DNA of 11,769 bases from an uncultured Bacillota bacterium (GTDB taxonomy: Bacteria > Bacillota > Clostridia > Peptostreptococcales > Anaerovoracaceae): contig CAMYWZ010000010.1 in the NCBI GenBank assembly GCA_947302945.1, positions 1-11,769 of the forward strand, written 5' to 3'. A program made the position numbers and the translations under genes. The notes below the pieces were generated by a model, which did not search any database, had not been told where the DNA came from, and saw nothing but the letters and a program-made list of their open reading frames with translations. Positions 4,993-11,769 of this stretch are shown piece by piece (position 1 is the first letter of the stretch; every line of letters begins with the position of its first letter).

Positions 4993-7491
4993 ATGGAATC
5001 TTACCAGTATAAAGCTTTCATTTCATACCGGCACGTAAGTCCGGATCAGGACGCGGCTAAAAAGCTCCATACTCTCATAGAAAACTACCCTGTCCCGGCG
5101 GATCTTAAGAAGTCCCTGGGGATAAGCAGGATGGGACGCGTTTTCAGGGATCAGGAGGAGCTTCCGCTGTCCAAGGACCTTGGCGCAGACATACGCACGG
5201 CTCTGGACCATTCGGAGTGGCTCATCGTCATGTGCTCCCCGAGGTATCTGGAATCGAAATGGTGCAACGCGGAGCTGGACCACTTCATCGAGACCGGCAA
5301 GCGCGACCACATCCTCCCCATACTTGTCGAAGGCGAGCCGGACGAGGCATTTCCCCCTCAGCTTCGCTATGAGGAAGTGAACGGGAGGGTCGTTGAGATA
5401 GAGCCCCTTGCCGCGGATATAAGGGCGGACAGCACCGCAGGATCGCTCAAAAAGCTCAAAAATGAAAAGCTGCGCGTGCTTGCCCCGATGCTCGGTGTAA
5501 ACTACGACCACCTGAGGCAGCGCGCAAGAAGGCGCAGGACACGCATAGCAGCCGGCGCCGCAGCAGCCGTTATCGCCCTGCTTTCGGGCATCGTCGTCTA
5601 CACAGTCATCAAAAACCGCCAGGTGACCGCACAGCGCAACATAGCCATGGACAACCAGATGAAGCTCCTTCTTGAGCAGGCGGACATCTCGTCGTCGAGG
5701 GGCAACAAACTGGCCGCGGCGCGTCAGCTGCTCGAGGCCGGAGAGATACGCGAAACTGTCGGGACCCAAAACGACAGCAGCTTTAAAGCCGCTCTCGAGT
5801 ACGCCCTTTACAACACGGACTTCGAGACCGTGCTTACGATAGACAACGACAACCGGCACTTCACGTCGCTGGTGTTTTCGCATAACGACAGGTACCTTCT
5901 GGGCATCACGAATATAAACTCGGCCGCGCTCATAGACGCGGGCACCGGCAAGATCCTTTACACAGTCTCAAGGAGCGACCTGGGCCAGCTTGACAGCGTC
6001 GGCTTCACAGAAGACGACAAATACTTCTACATGGTGGACTCCTGGAACGGATACGTCACCATGTTCGAGACCGGGACCGGCAGCTTCTACCGCCAGTACG
6101 ACGACCCCGGGACGTACACGTGGAGCATCGCCGGCAAGGTCTTCACGACGGACGGCCATATCATAATACCCAGGGAAAAGGTCATGACCCTCTGGGATTA
6201 CAAGGCCGACAAGTATACGGAGATACTCGCGGCGAGCGACACGAACACCTACAACCGCAGCAGCGAGATCCTGGCTCTTTCTCCCGATAAAAAAAACATG
6301 GCCATAGGCGCTGCGTACACGGGAGCCGGCATGAAAATATGCTCCCTGGACGGAAAGACCGTCATTCCTCTTGAGAGAGACAGCAGAGGATACCGCGGCC
6401 TGGTCTGGTCCGGAGACGGAAAGTACCTTGCTGCAGTCTCCGGCAACATGTACTGCGTCTGGGAGACCGCGGGAGGAAAAAGCGTCCTCACAGGGACCTA
6501 CAGCGGCCCTGCGGGCGCTAGTCTCAGCGTCATGATAAACTATGACGGCAGTATACTTCTCGTGATGAGCTCCACCTACCTCGGCGCCGTAGACACCCGG
6601 ACCGGGAAGACGCTCTGGGAGATGGAAAACGAAAAGAACACCGTCACCGAGGCTCAGATCTCCGGAAACGGCAAGTACGTTGCCGCGTCGGGAGGCATCA
6701 ACGGGATATTCGACATAATGACAGGCGAGGTCCTGAGCAAGCAGTCCGGCACCATTTTCTCGCACGACTCCCGCAAAGTCATGGTCAATGCCTACGCGGA
6801 GGACCCTGCCCTTCTGGCCACGCCGGAACTGTCTACTGTCAGCAGAGTCGATGCGTTTACAGGCGAAATATACGAAGCCGCCCGCTACACCGCGCCGGGC
6901 AGGACGCTCTATCTGCCTTTGGACCACAACGTCGGAGATTTCTACAAGACCTTCCCCGGCAACGTCAACCGGCAGGCAAGGGCTTATACCAGCCCGGATC
7001 TGAAATACGCAGTGCAGACCCACGAAGACGGCTACGTCGAAGTCTTCGACATAGACGGCAAGGAACAGGGCGTGCGCATCTACACGATAGCGGAGCACTG
7101 CTGGTATTCAGTTTCCGACGTCGTATTCAGCGGCGACCTTATGGCAAGCTCCGGAGGCTACGACCCGCGCTGCGTTCTGTTCGACCTTAAAACGGGCCGT
7201 ATCACCCACGTTCTGCAGGGCAAGGAGTACTGCTACGGTTCCGAGTTCTCAAAAGACGGCACTAAGATAATAGTTTTCTGCGGCTTTTCGAGAGACAAAG
7301 CCTACGTCTACTCCACAGAGACCGGCAACCTCCTGTACGAATTCACCGCAGGAGAAAACGAGCACTTCAGCAAAATGGGATTTACGGAAGACGGGACCAA
7401 AGTCGTTGTCATGATAGAAGAAGGCGGCGCTGTGATCGGAGAGCTCTACCCGAGCATAGACGAGCTTCTGAAACAGGCCGGGGAGAGATAG
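4993..7491 (+). CDS. TIR domain - transmembrane helix - WD40-like beta-propeller protein
   Basis: The 832-residue protein has three parts. Residues 5-120 are a TIR domain: YKAFISYRH, the BB-loop-like VFRDQEELPLSKDLG, WLIVMCSPRYLESKWCNAEL and HILPILVEGEP. Trp90 and Glu94 form the WxxxE in which bacterial TIR NADases keep the catalytic glutamate. After a basic stretch (about 175-184, RQRARRRRTR) comes one hydrophobic helix (about 185-206). By the positive-inside rule the TIR domain is cytoplasmic and the rest extracytoplasmic. A helical linker (207-275) resembles the segment preceding propellers in caspase/STAND-type WD40 proteins. Residues 278-825 hold roughly a dozen beta repeats, many with a D-x-x-TG turn (DAGTGK, DTRTGK, DIMTGE, DAFTGE, DLKTGR). 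AGAGGA lies 5 nt before the ATG. The next gene starts at the base after its stop, so it is coupled to an envelope-polymer gene. Role inferred: a transmembrane sensor with an NAD-cleaving or scaffolding TIR. No substrate or partner can be read from the sequence. Confidence 0.9.
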   Translation: MESYQYKAFISYRHVSPDQDAAKKLHTLIENYPVPADLKKSLGISRMGRVFRDQEELPLSKDLGADIRTALDHSEWLIVMCSPRYLESKWCNAELDHFIETGKRDHILPILVEGEPDEAFPPQLRYEEVNGRVVEIEPLAADIRADSTAGSLKKLKNEKLRVLAPMLGVNYDHLRQRARRRRTRIAAGAAAAVIALLSGIVVYTVIKNRQVTAQRNIAMDNQMKLLLEQADISSSRGNKLAAARQLLEAGEIRETVGTQNDSSFKAALEYALYNTDFETVLTIDNDNRHFTSLVFSHNDRYLLGITNINSAALIDAGTGKILYTVSRSDLGQLDSVGFTEDDKYFYMVDSWNGYVTMFETGTGSFYRQYDDPGTYTWSIAGKVFTTDGHIIIPREKVMTLWDYKADKYTEILAASDTNTYNRSSEILALSPDKKNMAIGAAYTGAGMKICSLDGKTVIPLERDSRGYRGLVWSGDGKYLAAVSGNMYCVWETAGGKSVLTGTYSGPAGASLSVMINYDGSILLVMSSTYLGAVDTRTGKTLWEMENEKNTVTEAQISGNGKYVAASGGINGIFDIMTGEVLSKQSGTIFSHDSRKVMVNAYAEDPALLATPELSTVSRVDAFTGEIYEAARYTAPGRTLYLPLDHNVGDFYKTFPGNVNRQARAYTSPDLKYAVQTHEDGYVEVFDIDGKEQGVRIYTIAEHCWYSVSDVVFSGDLMASSGGYDPRCVLFDLKTGRITHVLQGKEYCYGSEFSKDGTKIIVFCGFSRDKAYVYSTETGNLLYEFTAGENEHFSKMGFTEDGTKVVVMIEEGGAVIGELYPSIDELLKQAGER

Positions 7492-8739
7492 ATGCTGCCG
7501 AAACTCCTTTACATAGATCCGGGTACCGGCAGCATGCTCTTTACCGTCCTGCTGAGCGTCATAGGCGCCGCGGTGTATTCCGTGAGGGTGCTTGCAAACA
7601 AGCTCAGCGCAGGCGGCGGGAGAAGGAAACGTCCGCGCGAAGGCGGCGCTTCTATTGCTGTCTTTTCCGACAACAAAAGGTACTGGAACGTCTTCGAGCC
7701 GGTATGCCGCGAGCTTGGAAAACGCGGCCGTGAAGTGGCTTATTACACCGCGTCGAAAGACGACCCGGTGTTTTCCTGCGGCCTGCCGTACGTAAAGCCG
7801 GAGTATCTCGGTCCGGGGAACAAAGCCTACCGAAAACTCAACAGCATCAGCGCGTCGGTCCTTCTTTCCACGACCCCCGGTCTTGACGTCTACCAGTGGA
7901 AGCGCTCCCCCGGAGTAGGCTGCTACGTGCACATCCCCCACGCGGCGAGCGAAGTGGTGCTCTACCGCATGTTCGGCCTTGACTATTACGATACGGTCCT
8001 CCTCTCCGGAGAGTACCAGGCCGAGGGGATCAGGGCCCTGGAAAAGCTTCGCTCCCTGCCGGCAAAGGACCTGAGGATGGTGGGCATCCCCTACATGGAC
8101 GAAATGGTCAGACGCCTTGAAAACGCAGGGCCCGCGCCGGATCATCCCCTCACTGTGCTGCTGGCTCCGTCATGGGGAAAAGGAGCCATCTTCGGCAAGT
8201 ACGGCGGGAAGGTGCTGGACGCGCTGCTTTCTACAGGGTACCACGTCATAGTCCGCCCTCACCCGCAGAACATGACTGTGGAAAAGGACATGATGGACAG
8301 GATCATTGCGGATCATCCCGCCTCCGACCGGCTCGAATGGAACTTCGACGTGGACAATTTTGAAGTGCTGCGCCGCAGCGACATACTCATCTCGGACTTT
8401 TCCGGGATCATCTTCGACTTCACGCTGGTGTACGACAAGCCTGTCATCTATACCGAACCTGAACTGGATCTTTCACCCTACGACGCGTGGTGGCTCAAAG
8501 ACATGCCGCTCTGGACGTTTTCCGCCCTGCCCCGCCTTGGAATGAGGCTCGGCGAGGACAACATGCAAGACGTCAAAAGCATCATCGACAGCTGCCTTAC
8601 CGACCCGCGCTTCGCGGAGGGCCGCAGGCAGGTAAAGGCTGAGACATGGGCTCACTTCGGGGAAGGCGCGGCATGCGCCGCAGACGTCCTGGAGGAAAAG
8701 TACGCTCAGGTATGCGGAAAGGAGGACGGAAAAGCATGA
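7492..8739 (+). CDS. Membrane-anchored CDP-glycerol:glycerophosphotransferase-like protein (TagB/TagF family)
   Basis: 415 residues. An N-terminal anchor contains YIDPGTGSM (7-15), a motif I know from membrane proteins in surface-polysaccharide clusters, followed by one hydrophobic helix (about 15-37) and a basic linker. The rest is a GT-B-like domain with family marks: LLAPSWGKG (223-231), HVIVRPHPQ (251-259) and DILISDFSGIIFDF (297-310), then DKPVIY. These are the nucleotide-sugar-alcohol-binding elements of teichoic-acid glycerol-phosphate polymerases and primases. The first catalytic motif, usually HGTxLK, is replaced by CYVHIPHAASE (144-154), so it is a divergent subfamily and the transferred group may not be glycerol phosphate. 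It starts with ATG directly after the TIR stop (TAG|ATG) and ends in an ATGA overlap with the YidC fusion. The likely task is adding polyol-phosphate or similar units to a membrane-bound glycopolymer at the cytoplasmic face. Confidence 0.85.
   Translation: MLPKLLYIDPGTGSMLFTVLLSVIGAAVYSVRVLANKLSAGGGRRKRPREGGASIAVFSDNKRYWNVFEPVCRELGKRGREVAYYTASKDDPVFSCGLPYVKPEYLGPGNKAYRKLNSISASVLLSTTPGLDVYQWKRSPGVGCYVHIPHAASEVVLYRMFGLDYYDTVLLSGEYQAEGIRALEKLRSLPAKDLRMVGIPYMDEMVRRLENAGPAPDHPLTVLLAPSWGKGAIFGKYGGKVLDALLSTGYHVIVRPHPQNMTVEKDMMDRIIADHPASDRLEWNFDVDNFEVLRRSDILISDFSGIIFDFTLVYDKPVIYTEPELDLSPYDAWWLKDMPLWTFSALPRLGMRLGEDNMQDVKSIIDSCLTDPRFAEGRRQVKAETWAHFGEGAACAADVLEEKYAQVCGKEDGKA
8718..8738 (+). promoter_or_regulatory. 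Ribosome binding site and start overlap fixing the YidC-fusion start
   Basis: AAAGGAGG (8718-8725) lies 10 nt before the ATG at 8736-8738, which overlaps the TGA of the upstream gene (8737-8739) in a classic ATGA. The frame is open back to 8646, but those extra 30 codons encode an arginine-rich stretch that overlaps the upstream gene and lacks a ribosome binding site, so the 871-residue form is chosen. Confidence 0.85.
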
Positions 8740-11351
8740 CGTTTTTCGGGATCCTCGGTTCCGTTATAATAGGCCCGCTCAAGCTGGTCTTCGAGATAAT
8801 ATTCCAGACAGCCTACGAGATCACCGCAAACCCGGGAGTATCGATAATCTTCCTCAGCCTGGCCATGAACTTCCTCGTGCTGCCGCTCTACAGGAGGGCC
8901 GACGCCATGCAGGAAGCCGCAAGGGATACCGAAGCCAGGCTCGCCGGAGGCATCTCCCACATCAAAAAGACTTTTTCGGGCAGCGAACGCTTCATGATGC
9001 TGCAGACCTATTACCGCCAGAACGGCTATTCGCCTCTGAACGCGCTGAAAGGCTCTGTTTCGCTGCTTCTTGAGATACCTTTCTTCATGGCGGCCTACCA
9101 GTTCCTGGCGCATCTGGACGTGCTGCAGGGCGTAAAGTTCGGGCTCATCTCCGACCTGGCGCTGCCGGACGGCATGCTTGCCATAGGCGGCCTTAACGTA
9201 AACCTGCTGCCTGTGCTGATGACACTTATCAACTTCATATCAGCCGCGATATACCTCAAGGGCTTCCCCCTCAAGACCAAGGTGCAGCTCTACGCGCTGG
9301 CGGTCTTTTTCCTGGTGTTCCTGTATTCGTCCCCTTCCGGGCTCGTGTTCTACTGGACCCTTAACAACGTGTTCTCGCTGTGCAAGAACATATTCTTCAA
9401 GATCATACAAAAGGACAAAAAGCCCGAAAAAGAGCTGAAAACGCAGGCTCCGGCCGAACCGGACAGGAGGCTCTTCATTGCTGCGGCTGTCTTCCTGACG
9501 ATACTGACGGGGCTCCTGATACCGACCGCGTATCTTGCGGCATCACCCCAGGAATACATGCTGACCGGGACTTCGTTCAGCCCGGTGTGGTACGCGGTCA
9601 GGGCTCTGTGCCTTGCGGCAGGCACCTTCCTGCTGTGGTTCGGGGTGTTCTACTGGCTCGCGAGCCCCCGGGGCAAAGTGCGGTTCGAAAGGTCCATGTG
9701 GGTCTTCTGCGGGATAGCCGCGGTGGATTACATGTGCTTCGGGACCGGTCTGGGCATAGTGTCGTCGACCCTGCAGTTTGAAGGGAGCATGGATTTCACT
9801 GTCCCCGAGAGGATACTGAACCCTCTCATACTCATAGCTTTGGGCTTCCTGATGGTCTTCATCGCAAGGAAGCTTCGAAACGTTCCGCGCATCGTCCTGC
9901 TCGCTGCAGCCTGCGCCATGCTTCTCATGTCCTTTCTGAACATCCGCACCATAAGCGGCTCGCTTTCAGGCGCGGCATCTTCGGAAAACAGAAAAGGCCC
10001 GCATTTCGAGCTCAGCAAAAACGGCCGGAACGTAGTGGTGCTCTTCATGGACAGGGCAATGGCAGAATACATGCCGTACATTCTGAATGAAAGACCGGAG
10101 CTTACGAAGATCTACGACGGCTTCACTTTCTACAGCAACACCATCTCCTTCGGAGGGCACACCAACATGGCAGCGCCCGCGCTTATGGGCGGCTACGAGT
10201 ACACCCCGGTGGAGCTGAACAAGCGCGGCTCGGAGTCGCTGAAGGAAAAGCACAACGAATCGCTCAAGGTCATGCCTGTGCTCTTCCTTGAGAACGGATT
10301 CAACGTTACGGTCTGCGACGCGCCCTACGCAAACTACGAGTGGATCCCTGACATGTCGATCTACGACGAGTGGCCCGGGATCGACACCTACATCACCGAA
10401 GGCTATTTCGGGGACGTTCAGGACAAGGAAGAGGTCATAGACCGCAACCTCAGGAACTTCTACTGCTTTGCGCTGATGAAGACACTGCCTGTGGAGATCC
10501 AGCCCCTGTTCTACGACGGCGGCCACTACCTTGCGGCGGGTTCCGCGGGCACAGGCATCTACCAGACTGTCGAAAACATGTCGGTGTCAACAGGCATCAG
10601 CGAGGCATTCATGGATTCCTACGAAGTCCTTGAAAACCTCAGCAACATGACGGTCATAACGGAAGGGTCGGACGACAATTTCCTCTTCCTCTACAACGAC
10701 ACGCCCCACGAGGCCATGCTCCTTCAGGAACCGGAGTACGTACCGGCGCTCTCCGTGGACAACACCGAATACGACAAAGAACACGCCGGGCGATTTACCG
10801 TCGGCGGGAAGACCATAAGGATAAACTATGCCGAGCAGATGATGCACTACCAGAGCAACATGGCAGTGCTTCTCAAGGTCGGGGAATGGCTGGACTTCCT
10901 CAGGGAAAGCGGCGTCTATGACAACACGAGGATCATTATCGTTTCCGACCACGGATACTACCTGTACCAGACTCCCCAGCTGCAGTTCTCTGCCGGCGGA
11001 AAGAGCGTAGACGGTGCGAATTACTATCCCCTGCTGATGGTCAAGGAATTCGGGCGCGAGGGCTTCATGACCTCGAACGAGTTAATGACCAATGCGGACG
11101 TGCCGACTCTTGCGTTCAAAGACGTGATAAAAGACCCGGTGAATCCATTCACCGGAAAGACGATAGACAGCAGCGAGAAGACTGCCCACGACCAGTACAT
11201 CCTTCTGTCCAAAGACTGGGGAGTGGACAGCAACAACGGAAACGTTTTCCATGCCGGGACCTGGGCTGCCGTGAAAAACGACATCTGGAACAGGAACAAC
11301 TGGAGCTTCATCAATGAGGAAGTGGTCCTGACAGAGCACGCCAGGCCCTGA
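8736..11351 (+). CDS. YidC/Oxa1-like domain fused to a membrane block and an LtaS/sulfatase-like alkaline-phosphatase-superfamily domain
   Basis: 871 residues from the ATGA start. Residues 1-225 follow the YidC/Oxa1 insertase core: a hydrophobic N-terminus, GVSIIFLSLAMNFLVLPLY, a basic/acidic hairpin (53-95), NALKGSVSLLLEIPFFMAAYQFL, and SSPSGLVFYWTLNNVFSL. The arginine of the insertase groove (E. coli YidC R366) aligns with Asn45. A charged linker (225-244) leads to about four to five more membrane helices (245-405). Residues about 430-871 resemble the extracytoplasmic domain of LtaS-type phosphoglycerol transferases and sulfatases: NVVVLFMD (metal Asp439), GGHTNMAAPALMGG (possible nucleophile Thr476), NDTPHEAMLL, and RIIIVSDHG (metal Asp738/His739). 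There is no Cys/Ser-x-Pro-x-Arg formylglycine signature, so true sulfatase activity is unlikely. Last gene of the operon, coupled to the CDP-glycerol-transferase-like gene. Inference: an envelope enzyme that transfers or removes a phosphorylated polyol outside the cell, with the YidC part as specialised scaffold. Domain calls are firm; catalytic details tentative. Confidence 0.88.
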   Translation: MTFFGILGSVIIGPLKLVFEIIFQTAYEITANPGVSIIFLSLAMNFLVLPLYRRADAMQEAARDTEARLAGGISHIKKTFSGSERFMMLQTYYRQNGYSPLNALKGSVSLLLEIPFFMAAYQFLAHLDVLQGVKFGLISDLALPDGMLAIGGLNVNLLPVLMTLINFISAAIYLKGFPLKTKVQLYALAVFFLVFLYSSPSGLVFYWTLNNVFSLCKNIFFKIIQKDKKPEKELKTQAPAEPDRRLFIAAAVFLTILTGLLIPTAYLAASPQEYMLTGTSFSPVWYAVRALCLAAGTFLLWFGVFYWLASPRGKVRFERSMWVFCGIAAVDYMCFGTGLGIVSSTLQFEGSMDFTVPERILNPLILIALGFLMVFIARKLRNVPRIVLLAAACAMLLMSFLNIRTISGSLSGAASSENRKGPHFELSKNGRNVVVLFMDRAMAEYMPYILNERPELTKIYDGFTFYSNTISFGGHTNMAAPALMGGYEYTPVELNKRGSESLKEKHNESLKVMPVLFLENGFNVTVCDAPYANYEWIPDMSIYDEWPGIDTYITEGYFGDVQDKEEVIDRNLRNFYCFALMKTLPVEIQPLFYDGGHYLAAGSAGTGIYQTVENMSVSTGISEAFMDSYEVLENLSNMTVITEGSDDNFLFLYNDTPHEAMLLQEPEYVPALSVDNTEYDKEHAGRFTVGGKTIRINYAEQMMHYQSNMAVLLKVGEWLDFLRESGVYDNTRIIIVSDHGYYLYQTPQLQFSAGGKSVDGANYYPLLMVKEFGREGFMTSNELMTNADVPTLAFKDVIKDPVNPFTGKTIDSSEKTAHDQYILLSKDWGVDSNNGNVFHAGTWAAVKNDIWNRNNWSFINEEVVLTEHARP

Positions 11352-11395
11352 TCGGAGATCGAACAGCTGTCACATCCGTATTATTTCCGCACATA

Positions 11396-11439
11396 GAAAG
11401 CGCCCTGCTTCGTCCAAAAGACTGAAACAGGGCTCTTTC
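11396..11439. terminator. Imperfect hairpin between convergent genes, possible bidirectional terminator
   Basis: GAAAGcGCCCTG (11396-11407) pairs with CAGGGCtCTTTC (11428-11439), one mismatch, around a 20-nt loop that contains a small inner GTC/GAC pairing. It stands 44 nt after the YidC-fusion stop and 30 nt after the hydrogenase stop, the right place for a shared terminator. The T run is interrupted on the plus side and weak on the minus side, so efficiency is uncertain. The rest of the 11352-11469 gap shows nothing else. Confidence 0.5.
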
Positions 11440-11469
11440 TCTGGTTATTGCAATCGGTTCGGAGTGTTT

Positions 11470-11769
11470 TTACTTAAGATCCGGGTTCATCGGAACAGAC
11501 CATTCGGTTAGATCGGTGTGCAGAAGCTTGTGCGACCTGTGGCCGAGAGGCTTTTCCAAGTACTCCTTGTACAGCGCGATGACGTCCGGGTTCTCGTGGG
11601 AGTAGCGGATCTCGCTGTTTTTGTCCAGATTCCAGAGTATCTGACCGCGGGTGTCGGCAAGCTCTTCGCCTTCGTGGATGGGCTGTCCGCCGCCGCCGGA
11701 GCATCCGCCTGGACATGCCATGATCTCAACGAAGTCGTACTCTACCTCGCCTTTTTTGACTGCCTCCAT
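11470..11769 (-). CDS. [FeFe] hydrogenase catalytic subunit, C-terminal end (partial)
   Basis: The last 99 codons and stop of a gene that enters from the right edge; the Met at the edge is most likely internal. FVEIMACPGGCSGGGGQP is the third H-cluster signature, whose two cysteines ligate the cubane and bridge to the di-iron site (C499 and C503 in clostridial hydrogenase I). After it comes the small-subunit-like tail typical of these enzymes: ILWNLDKNSEIRYSHENPDVIALYKEYL, then KPLGHRSHKLLHT, ending shortly after. The protein would evolve or consume hydrogen with ferredoxin and/or NAD(P)H, as in clostridial fermentation. Which group it belongs to (monomeric or electron-bifurcating HydA/HndD type) cannot be told, because the N-terminal iron-sulfur domains lie outside the window. 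It converges on the YidC-fusion gene and is unrelated to that operon. Confidence 0.95.
   Translation of the reverse strand: MEAVKKGEVEYDFVEIMACPGGCSGGGGQPIHEGEELADTRGQILWNLDKNSEIRYSHENPDVIALYKEYLEKPLGHRSHKLLHTDLTEWSVPMNPDLK

Noticed and set aside
5968..7098. 376-codon minus-strand frame opposite the TIR-propeller gene
   Set aside because: Valine/alanine/arginine-rich shadow caused by GC-rich third positions of the real gene; no ribosome binding site and no recognisable domain.
7249..8145. 298-codon minus-strand frame spanning the junction of the TIR and transferase genes
   Set aside because: Antisense shadow of two well-supported genes, composition unlike a protein, no family resemblance.
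10000..11351. True sulfatase activity of the C-terminal domain of the YidC fusion
   Set aside because: No Cys/Ser-x-Pro-x-Arg formylglycine motif; the candidate nucleophile is a threonine in GGHTNMAAP, closer to LtaS-type phosphotransferases.
1..11769. CRISPR array, insertion sequence, transposase or prophage genes
   Set aside because: No regularly spaced repeats, no transposase or phage motifs in any plausible frame, and no terminal inverted repeats were seen.

Overview
The window looks like chromosome of an anaerobic, moderately GC-rich Gram-positive bacterium, most likely of the Clostridia. The evidence is the C-terminal end of an [FeFe] hydrogenase, a CDP-glycerol/teichoic-acid-type transferase, strong AGGAGG ribosome binding sites and sigma-A-like promoters with AT-rich -10 boxes. 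No database search was possible; family calls rest on recognised motifs and remembered family sequences.

Left part (1-2960, minus strand): a three-gene operon for the plant sulfolipid sugar sulfoquinovose. In transcription order it holds a GH31 sulfoquinovosidase (YihQ type), a small class I transaldolase/fructose-6-phosphate-aldolase-type enzyme, and the start of a beta-hydroxyacid dehydrogenase of the YihU (sulfolactaldehyde reductase) fold. This set matches the sulfofructose-transaldolase (sulfo-TAL) route known in gut Firmicutes. The sulfoquinovosidase reading frame is broken by what looks like a single 31-base deletion, and its key sulfonate-binding arginine is glutamine.

Middle (2963-4553): a short-chain dehydrogenase on the minus strand is cut off at its C-terminus and reads straight into a Rho-independent terminator. 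It is followed by a six-helix membrane protein of unknown role (minus) and tRNA-Thr(CGU) with its own terminator (plus). Promoters for these genes carry dyads, and two divergent -10 boxes overlap.

Right part (4581-11351, plus strand): a tightly packed four-gene operon with one visible promoter. It encodes a TIGR04076-type small protein, a TIR-transmembrane-beta-propeller protein, a membrane-anchored CDP-glycerol-transferase-like protein, and an 871-residue fusion of a YidC/Oxa1-like domain to a second membrane block and an alkaline-phosphatase-superfamily (LtaS/sulfatase-like) domain. Junctions are 12 nt, 0 nt and an ATGA overlap, implying co-production. My reading is an envelope glycopolymer system with a TIR-bearing transmembrane sensor or effector. 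The joint function is inference and is the best candidate here for an undescribed system.

Right edge (11470-11769, minus): the last 99 codons of an [FeFe] hydrogenase catalytic subunit, convergent with the operon.
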